Positions 58,224 through 64,000 of a stretch of DNA of 64,000 nucleotides are shown here, piece after piece (the stretch's first letter is position 1; each line of letters starts with the position of its first letter). This stretch comes from Pollutimonas harenae. GTDB lineage: Bacteria; Pseudomonadota; Gammaproteobacteria; Burkholderiales; Burkholderiaceae_B. Made by a program: the position numbers and the translations under genes. The stretch covers positions 248,001-312,000 of the forward strand of contig NZ_SDQD01000002.1 in NCBI RefSeq assembly GCF_004153685.1, written 5' to 3'. A model generated the notes under the pieces. The model was not told where the DNA came from. It made no database searches and saw only the letters and a list, made by a program, of their open reading frames with translations.

Positions 58224-59459
58224 TCAAGTAGCTTGTGGGGCAGCGTTAAGTGCCATGCGTCCAAAAAACCACGAAAGGCAGGCGCAAAGCGCCAGTACGC
58301 CGGTTAGTGGCAAGACCGTTGGCGATTGCCAGATGCTGACAGCCAATCCGGCAGCGGCGCCGCAAAGCATCTGCAGGGCGCCCATCATGGCCGAGGCCAC
58401 ACCAAGGCGCTGGCCTTGCTCGCGCAAGGCAAGTGCGGCGGAATTGGGGTTGACGAAGCCTTGGCTGGCCATGAAGATCATCAGGCAAGCCATCAGCGAT
58501 ACCAGGTTGATGGCATTGGCCAGCGTCAGGGCGACGGCCACCAGGGTGACGCCGGTCAGTACGATTTGTGCGGGACGCAACAGCTTTTCGGGGGTATGGC
58601 GGCTGAGCAACCGTGCGCTGACCTGTGCCGCAATAATCAGGGCTGCTGCGTTCAGGCCGAACAGCAAGCCGAAGTAACGGGGGTCGATCTGGTAGATATC
58701 GATGAAGATACGGGGTGATCCCGCAATATAGCTGAACATGCCAGCCGCCCCGAAGCCACCCGCCAGGGTGTAGCACATAAAGCGCTTGTGGCACAGCAAT
58801 GCCAGATAGTTACGGGCAATGACGCCTGCCCCAAGGGGGACAACTCTTTCCGGCTTGAGCGTCTCGCGCATGGTCAGTGCCACCGCTACCAGCAACATGG
58901 CACCACAAGCCGCCATGATGACGAATATGCCGCGCCAGCTCGCGAAAGCCAGTACCTGTCCGCCCAGGATAGGCGCCAGTATGGGTGTGACGCCCATGAC
59001 CAGCATGAGGAGGGACAAGGCTTTGGACGCGTCCCGGGTATCGAAGTTGTCGCGGATCACTGCGCGGGGAATGACGATGCCTGCTGCGCCGCCGAAGGCC
59101 TGGACCACACGCCAGAAACCCAGGTGTTCGATATCGTTGGTATAGCCGCAAGCAACGGCTGCCACGGTATAGATGGTCAGGCCCAGCATCAGGGGTTTTT
59201 TTCGTCCGTAGCGGTCTGCAAGCGGCCCGTAGAACAACTGGGCCAGGGCCAGCCCCAGTAAATAGCTGGCCAGGGTGCGTTCAACGTCTCCGGGTGTGGC
59301 ACCCAGTCCTTGCGCGATGGCAGGGAAAGCCGGCAAATACATATCGACGGCCAACGGCCCTATGGCGGTCAGCAGCCCCATCAGGACTAGCCAGGGGGGG
59401 ATGGTGGTCAAGGTGTTTTGCTGCGAAGGCATCGGCTGATCTGAAGAGTGTTGCAGCAT
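58224..59459 (-). CDS. Bcr/CflA family drug efflux MFS transporter
   Basis: A 411-residue, twelve-helix permease with the Bcr/CflA signatures MGLLTAIGPLAVDMYLPAFPAIA, PLADRYGRKKPLM, and VVQAFGGAAGIVIPRAVIRD. Such proteins export bicyclomycin, chloramphenicol or other compounds. The first ATG is at 59459; ATG 59432 (MPSQQN) is an alternative, and neither has a clear ribosome site. It is divergent from cfa with 138 bases between start codons. Confidence 0.88.
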   Translation of the reverse strand: MLQHSSDQPMPSQQNTLTTIPPWLVLMGLLTAIGPLAVDMYLPAFPAIAQGLGATPGDVERTLASYLLGLALAQLFYGPLADRYGRKKPLMLGLTIYTVAAVACGYTNDIEHLGFWRVVQAFGGAAGIVIPRAVIRDNFDTRDASKALSLLMLVMGVTPILAPILGGQVLAFASWRGIFVIMAACGAMLLVAVALTMRETLKPERVVPLGAGVIARNYLALLCHKRFMCYTLAGGFGAAGMFSYIAGSPRIFIDIYQIDPRYFGLLFGLNAAALIIAAQVSARLLSRHTPEKLLRPAQIVLTGVTLVAVALTLANAINLVSLMACLMIFMASQGFVNPNSAALALREQGQRLGVASAMMGALQMLCGAAAGLAVSIWQSPTVLPLTGVLALCACLSWFFGRMALNAAPQAT

Positions 59460-59597
59460 CAGCGCAACAGGGGGCGGAAGGTGTTTCTATATAGTGGTAT
59501 CGTGTGGCATCTTAGCATGCTTGAACAGTGTCAATTTCCTTTTCCAAATATTAATGGCGCCATATTGTCCGGCGTTTTTTTACTAGAGGAGTCGGTC

Positions 59598-60854
59598 TTG
59601 AGTTCGGTCTTGTCTGTTGTTGAAACTAAGCTGGCATCGTTGCCCCTGCCTGTACGTCTGACCATGCCAGATGGTCAGAAAGTGGGGGATTCCAATGCCG
59701 AAATACACCTTCTCGTCAAAGATCGCTCGACGCTGACCCACTTGGCTACGGGGCAGGTGGGCGTATTGGGCGAAGACTATGTCGAAGGCAAGTTCGACAT
59801 AGAGGGTTCCATGCGCGACCTGATGCGCCTGGCCGCGTCCATACTGCCCGGTTCGCCAATCGAAGCGGCGCGTGTAGGGCGGCTGACCGAGCTGATTCGA
59901 CGCCTGGTGTCGGTGTGGCGTCACTCCGTCGACCGCGATGCACGGCAAATTCAGTTTCATTACGATCTTTCCGACGATTTTTACGGCTTGTGGCTGGATC
60001 CGCGCCGGGTGTATTCCTGCGGCTACTTCAAAACCCCCGATATGAACGTCGCCCAGGCACAAGAGGCAAAGCTCGACCATATCTGCCGCAAGCTCAGGCT
60101 GAGCCAGGGCGAGCGCTTCCTGGACGTTGGGGCCGGCTGGGGCGGCCTGTTGCTGTGGGCGGCCGAGCACTATGGTGTAGATGCCACAGGCATTACGCTG
60201 TCCAAGAATCAGCATGCATATGTCAACCGGCTCATCGAAGAAAAAGGCCTGGGTGGGCGGGTGCGCATGGAGCTGCTCGACTATCGCAAGCTGGACGAGG
60301 GCCAGCCCTACGACAAGATTGCGTCAGTGGGTATGTTCGAGCACGTGGGCAGGGCGCAGCTCGACGGATACTTCTCCAAGCTCAGGCGTTTGTTGCGTCC
60401 GGGCGGACTGATCATGAACCACGGCATCACTGCGGGTGGCGTCGATAATGCCGAACTGGGCGCAGGTATGGGCGAGTTCATTGAAAAATATATTTTCCCC
60501 GGGGGCGAGCTTACCCACATCAGTCATGTACTCGAACATCTGGCTAATGGTGGACTCGAAGACCTCGATATCGAAAATCTGCGCCCTCACTATGCCCGCA
60601 CTCTGTGGGCCTGGAGTGATGCGCTTGAAGCGAAGCTGCCCGAGGCGCGTCAGACCCTGAGCGCCGAAAACGGCGAGCGCTCGTTACGCGCCTATCGTAT
60701 CTACCTGGCAGGTTGCGCCATGGGTTTCGAGCATGGCTGGATAGCGCTGCATCAAGTGCTGGCGCAGTCTCGCGGTCATGGCCGCAGCGATGAACTGGAT
60801 TACCCCGCAGATATCGCGTATCCGTGGCGTCGCGACTATATTTATAAGTCCTGA
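59598..60854 (+). CDS. cfa: Cyclopropane-fatty-acyl-phospholipid synthase
   Basis: Cfa adds a methylene group from S-adenosylmethionine to unsaturated acyl chains in the membrane, usually on entry to stationary phase or under acid stress. The 418-residue protein has the N-terminal domain, IQFHYDLSDDFYGLWLD, the SAM motif FLDVGAGWGGLLLWAA and MFEHVGRAQLDGYF. TTG 59598 is chosen because AGAGGAG lies seven bases upstream; the frame stays open to 59448. A terminator follows at 60930. Confidence 0.92.
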   Translation: MSSVLSVVETKLASLPLPVRLTMPDGQKVGDSNAEIHLLVKDRSTLTHLATGQVGVLGEDYVEGKFDIEGSMRDLMRLAASILPGSPIEAARVGRLTELIRRLVSVWRHSVDRDARQIQFHYDLSDDFYGLWLDPRRVYSCGYFKTPDMNVAQAQEAKLDHICRKLRLSQGERFLDVGAGWGGLLLWAAEHYGVDATGITLSKNQHAYVNRLIEEKGLGGRVRMELLDYRKLDEGQPYDKIASVGMFEHVGRAQLDGYFSKLRRLLRPGGLIMNHGITAGGVDNAELGAGMGEFIEKYIFPGGELTHISHVLEHLANGGLEDLDIENLRPHYARTLWAWSDALEAKLPEARQTLSAENGERSLRAYRIYLAGCAMGFEHGWIALHQVLAQSRGHGRSDELDYPADIAYPWRRDYIYKS

Positions 60855-60889
60855 GGGGCCGGGCAAATACGGTGCAGGGTTAATGCTCG

Positions 60890-60917
60890 TTTACATTTAG
60901 CGTTAAAAACTTATAAA
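60890..60917 (+). promoter_or_regulatory. Candidate promoter upstream of proXWV
   Basis: TTTACA at 60890-60895 and TATAAA at 60912-60917 are spaced by 16 bases. The predicted start, near 60924, precedes a strong terminator hairpin by only a few bases. Confidence 0.45.
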
Positions 60918-60929
60918 ATGCTGCCACCT

Positions 60930-60960
60930 ACTAAGCCAGCCTTGGCTGGCTTAGTCTTTT
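60930..60960 (+). terminator. Terminator after cfa / leader hairpin of proXWV
   Basis: ACTAAGCCAGCC (60930-60941) pairs perfectly with GGCTGGCTTAGT (60944-60955); C and TTTT follow. It can end cfa transcription. If the promoter just upstream is used, it would lie at the very start of the proXWV leader. Confidence 0.75.
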
Positions 60961-61138
60961 CAGTTCTGGCGTATGGTAGGTCTGTTCGACTCCATTACCT
61001 GTCAACGAGTACCCGGTACTCTTCACACGCTAGTGTCGGTATGTATCGGCGGCACAGCCGTCTTCCGCACACCCCCTGAGCCATATGGCGCACCACATTC
61101 ATGCGATGCGTCCAAGTAACTTAAGGAGGCAAACAGCC

Positions 61139-62206
61139 ATGTCTTTAAATGCGATTTCCACGCATCCTGCGTTCTCTTCGAGCGCCATTTCCTCGTCGTT
61201 TAAAAAATCTGTGCTGGGCCTTGGCCTGGCTGCCGCACTTCTGGGCCTGAGCGCTGGCACCAACGTTGCGCAAGCAGCTGATGGCCCCGCTTGCGAACTT
61301 GATCGCCCCATCAAGTTTGGCGGCATGAATTGGGAGTCCAATCTGGTCCTGGTCGAAGTCGAACGCTTTATCGCCGACAAGGGCTATGGCTGCAAGTCCG
61401 AAGTCCTGCCCACCGAGACCCTGCCGGCGCTGGCCGCTCTGGAGCGCGGCGACCTGGATATCAATACCGAGATCTGGTTGAACAGCGTTGCCGAACCTTG
61501 GGAAAAGGCCGAGGCTACCGGTAAGGTCAAGCGCATAGGCGACATCTACATGGGCGGTGAAGCCTGGTTTATTCCAAAGTACACGGCCGAGCGTCTACCT
61601 GAACTCAAAAAAGCAGCTGACCTGCCCAAGTTCAAGGATGAGTTTAAAGATCCGGAAGAGCCTAGCAAAGGCCGCTTCTATGGTTGTCCGGCCGGTTGGG
61701 GCTGCGAAGTCGTTAGTGGCAATTTGTTTAAAGCCCTGGGCCTGGGCGACACCTTTACCTTGTTCTCGCCCGGTACAGGTGCTACGCAAAAAGCCGCATT
61801 GACAGCAGCTTACAAGCGCAAGGAAAACGTCGTTTTCTATTATTGGTATCCAACGCCTCTGGTGGGCTCCATGGATCTGGTCAAGCTTGAGTTGCCAGCC
61901 TACGATAAAGAAAAGCATAGCTGCCTGACCGATCCCGATTGTGCTAATCCCGAACCCAGCGCTTATCCCGAGAATCCTGTCTTTACGGCAGTCACTACTC
62001 AGTTCACACAAGATGCGCCCAAGCTGACCGAGTTCCTCTCCAAAGTGGCTGTGCCGCTGCCTGTCATGGATAAAGCCATGGCATATATGGAAGAAAACGA
62101 GGCAGAGCCCGATGCGACCGCCCAGTGGTTTCTGAAAAACCAGGTTGATGTCTGGAGCGCCTGGGTGCCTGCCGACGTTGCCGAGCGTGTGAAAGCCGCT
62201 CTTTAA
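61139..62206 (+). CDS. proX: Glycine betaine/proline ABC binding protein
   Basis: A 355-residue periplasmic binding protein with a long signal sequence (about 1-46, ending NVAQA). The mature domain has the ProX/OpuAC pattern: KFGGMNWESNLVLVEVERF, ERGDLDINTEIWLNS and PAGWGCEVVSGNLFKALGL. It should capture betaine-type osmoprotectants. AAGGAGG precedes ATG 61139; an in-frame ATG at 61085 has no ribosome site. Two hairpins separate it from proW. Confidence 0.93.
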   Translation: MSLNAISTHPAFSSSAISSSFKKSVLGLGLAAALLGLSAGTNVAQAADGPACELDRPIKFGGMNWESNLVLVEVERFIADKGYGCKSEVLPTETLPALAALERGDLDINTEIWLNSVAEPWEKAEATGKVKRIGDIYMGGEAWFIPKYTAERLPELKKAADLPKFKDEFKDPEEPSKGRFYGCPAGWGCEVVSGNLFKALGLGDTFTLFSPGTGATQKAALTAAYKRKENVVFYYWYPTPLVGSMDLVKLELPAYDKEKHSCLTDPDCANPEPSAYPENPVFTAVTTQFTQDAPKLTEFLSKVAVPLPVMDKAMAYMEENEAEPDATAQWFLKNQVDVWSAWVPADVAERVKAAL

Positions 62207-62223
62207 CACTCGTCTTTCATTCA

Positions 62224-62271
62224 GCCGGCCATGGCCGGTTCCATAGACAGTGAGCCTGGCGGCTCACTGTC
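62224..62271 (+). repeat. Two hairpins between proX and proW
   Basis: CCGGCCATGGCCGG at 62224-62237 is a perfect palindrome. GACAGTGAGCC (62246-62256) and GGCTCACTGTC (62261-62271) form an 11-bp stem with a TGGC loop. No T-run follows. Such structures behind a binding-protein gene usually stabilise its mRNA and reduce downstream expression. Confidence 0.7.
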
Positions 62272-62297
62272 TTGACGAGTTTTACGGAGCTTCTTTC

Positions 62298-63149
62298 ATG
62301 TTTCCAGAATTTATAGCGCCCCGTGCGCTGCGCGCGCCCATTGACGACTTCGTGGGTAATATTGTTTCCAACTACTCCGAACTGCTGCGCGCATTGACCC
62401 AGCCTTTGCTGGATGTCCTGATCTGGATGGACCAAATCGTACGCTACTCACCCTGGTGGGCGGTAGTGCTTGTAGTCATGGGCCTGGCCTGGCTGGCCAG
62501 CCGCCGCATAGGGTTCACATTTTTCATTGGTGTCATGCTGTGCCTGATCGGATTTATCGGGCTGTGGGATGCTGCCATGCAGACGCTCTCCCTCATGATT
62601 GTTGCCGTGTTCATTTCCGTCGGCATAGGTATTCCAATGGGCATACTGATGGCCAGCTTCAAGTGGCTGCGCACCATCATGCTGCCGATACTGGACGTCA
62701 TGCAGACCATGCCGAGCTTCGTCTACCTGATTCCGGTGGTCATGCTGTTCAATCTGGGCAAGATTGCCGCCATTATTGCAACCATTATCTACGCCGTGCC
62801 GCCCGTCATCAGACTGACAGACCTGGGCATACGTCTGGTCGATTCCGAGGTCCTGGAGGCGTCACGAGCTTTTGGCGCTAACCGGGCCAAGCAGCTGTTC
62901 GGCGTGCAACTTCCCCTGGCCATGCCCAATATCATGGCCGGCGTCAATCAAACGACCATGATGGCATTGGCCATGGTGGTGATTGCTTCCATGATTGGAG
63001 TCAAGGGACTCGGTTACGAGGTTTTGCAAGGCATCAACCGCTTGCAGGTTGGCCGTGGTGTTCTGGCCGGTCTGGGCATAGTGATCATTGCCATTGTGTT
63101 CGATCGCATCACGCAAGAGTTCGGGCGTCGTCAACAAAAGGGGGCCTGA
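62298..63149 (+). CDS. proW: Glycine betaine/proline ABC permease
   Basis: A 283-residue inner-membrane permease with about six helices. The EAA-type loop is visible in [47 protein letters not shown]-like segments and [18 protein letters not shown] match ProW. ATG 62298 follows ACGGAGC; an in-frame start at 62250 overlaps the intercistronic hairpin. It ends one base before proV. Confidence 0.94.
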   Translation: MFPEFIAPRALRAPIDDFVGNIVSNYSELLRALTQPLLDVLIWMDQIVRYSPWWAVVLVVMGLAWLASRRIGFTFFIGVMLCLIGFIGLWDAAMQTLSLMIVAVFISVGIGIPMGILMASFKWLRTIMLPILDVMQTMPSFVYLIPVVMLFNLGKIAAIIATIIYAVPPVIRLTDLGIRLVDSEVLEASRAFGANRAKQLFGVQLPLAMPNIMAGVNQTTMMALAMVVIASMIGVKGLGYEVLQGINRLQVGRGVLAGLGIVIIAIVFDRITQEFGRRQQKGA

Positions 63150-63150
63150 C

Positions 63151-64000
63151 ATGAGCAAAATCGAAGTACGCAATATTTTCAAAATCTTCGGGCCCAAACC
63201 GGAACGCTGGCTGGATGCCGCCCGGAAAGGTATCAGCAAGGAAGAGTTGCTTGCCAAAAGCGGACATACGCTGGGTTTGCGAGACATCAGCCTGTCGATT
63301 GAAGATGGCAGCATTTATGTCATCATGGGACTCTCGGGTTCCGGAAAATCCACTCTCATCAGACACTTCAATCGCTTGATCGAACCCAGTGCAGGACAGA
63401 TACTGGTTGATGATGTCGATGTGGTCACGCTCAGCAAGTCGGCACTGGAAAAATTCCGCCAGCAAAAAATGAGCATGGTGTTCCAGCGTTTTGGCCTGTT
63501 CCCTCATCGTTCCGTCATCGAGAATGTGGCATATGGCCTGAAAGTGCAGGGCATGAGCAAAACAGAACGCCGTCAACGTGCACAGCACTGGCTCGAGCAA
63601 GTCGGGCTGGCAGGGTTCGAGAACCAGTATCCGCATCAGTTGTCAGGCGGCATGCAGCAGCGGGTTGGATTGGCGCGGGCGCTGGCTACCGACGCCGAAA
63701 TCCTGCTGATGGACGAAGCTTTCTCGGCACTCGATCCGCTGATACGCCGTGAAATGCAGGACCAGCTTTTGCAGTTGCAAGCGCAGCTGAATAAAACCAT
63801 TGTTTTCATTACCCACGATCTGGACGAGGCCCTGCGCCTGGGCAATCGTATCGCCATCCTGAAAGATGGTGAACTGATCCAGGAAGGCACGCCGGAAGAC
63901 ATTCTATTGGCTCCTGCCAATGATTATGTGCAGTCCTTTCTGCAGGATGTGAATCGTGGCAAAGTCTTGAATGCCGCGCATGCATGTAATGCGCCTTCGT
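63151..64000 (+). CDS. proV: Glycine betaine/proline ABC ATPase (3' end cut by window edge)
   Basis: The first 283 codons of the ATPase that energises ProXW transport. The start [20 protein letters not shown] is typical of ProV. Walker [10 protein letters not shown] (about 60-68), signature LSGGMQQR, Walker [15 protein letters not shown] and the H-loop THDLDE are intact. The C-terminal CBS domains expected in ProV lie beyond the edge. GGGGCCTGAC precedes the start, and the gene directly follows proW. Confidence 0.93.
   Translation, partial: MSKIEVRNIFKIFGPKPERWLDAARKGISKEELLAKSGHTLGLRDISLSIEDGSIYVIMGLSGSGKSTLIRHFNRLIEPSAGQILVDDVDVVTLSKSALEKFRQQKMSMVFQRFGLFPHRSVIENVAYGLKVQGMSKTERRQRAQHWLEQVGLAGFENQYPHQLSGGMQQRVGLARALATDAEILLMDEAFSALDPLIRREMQDQLLQLQAQLNKTIVFITHDLDEALRLGNRIAILKDGELIQEGTPEDILLAPANDYVQSFLQDVNRGKVLNAAHACNAPS

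Overview
The window is a stretch of core chromosome from a betaproteobacterium, most likely Alcaligenaceae (a relative of Bordetella, Achromobacter, Pusillimonas or Alcaligenes). This is inferred from protein character and from three gene orders: yceF | yceD-rpmF-plsX-fabHDG-acpP-fabF followed directly by rpoE-rseA-rseB-mucD-lepA-lepB-rnc-era-recO; pyrG-kdsA-(insert)-eno-ftsB; and leuS-lptE-holA-proA. I see no rRNA, tRNA, CRISPR array, insertion sequence, phage gene or integrase. Coding density is high and nearly all genes are intact.

Layout. 1-6813: the 3' part of a Maf-family gene, then the fatty-acid and phospholipid initiation cluster. 6827-16495: a small YgfX-like gene, the sigma-E regulon core (sigma factor, anti-sigma, RseB, HtrA protease), LepA, signal peptidase I, RNase III, Era, a short RecO and a lone PIN-domain protein. 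16483-21388: RarD-type permease, YccA, HolC, PepA and LptF, with no LptG beside LptF. 21546-26493: a catabolic group (LysR regulator, orphan ABC binding protein, methylmalonate-semialdehyde dehydrogenase, CysB). 26591-28427: two genes that each sit behind a Fur-box-like sequence (DUF2325 and GlcG/HbpS-like), separated by an NlpC/P60 lipoprotein. 28474-36591: acyl-CoA and ketone-body metabolism (MFS, acetyl-CoA synthetase, EamA, ETF-ubiquinone oxidoreductase, thioesterase, 3-oxoacid CoA-transferase). 36682-45104: Xaa-Pro aminopeptidase, pyrG-kdsA, a drug-efflux/MarR pair inserted before eno, and ftsB. 45131-51615 (minus strand): orphan TadE-like protein, Hsp33, a truncated and motif-degenerate AMP-ligase, RDD membrane protein, a 62-residue protein in its own transcription unit, RlmL-like methyltransferase and HemJ. 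51628-58008 (minus strand): proA, holA, lptE, leuS, rpmG, rpmB. 58224-64000: Bcr/CflA efflux, cyclopropane fatty acid synthase and proXWV for glycine betaine uptake, the last gene running off the edge.

How the parts work together. Envelope biogenesis dominates: fatty-acid synthesis, LPS export (lptF, lptE), Kdo synthesis (kdsA), envelope-stress sensing (rpoE cluster), membrane modification (cfa) and protein export (lepB). A second theme is short acyl-CoA metabolism (mmsA, acs, ETF-QO, thioesterase, SCOT).

The most unusual signals are non-coding or reflect gene decay. They are: two strong hairpins between acpP and fabF, one with a CCUCC loop; a terminator of mmsA whose downstream arm carries the only plausible ribosome site of cysB; a nested double palindrome built around a perfect -10 box in front of the 62-residue gene; a promoter-then-terminator arrangement ahead of proXWV; and an AMP-ligase that has lost its C-terminal domain and key motifs. 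I did not find a clearly new multi-gene system. All database-dependent statements are from memory of the families and were not searched.
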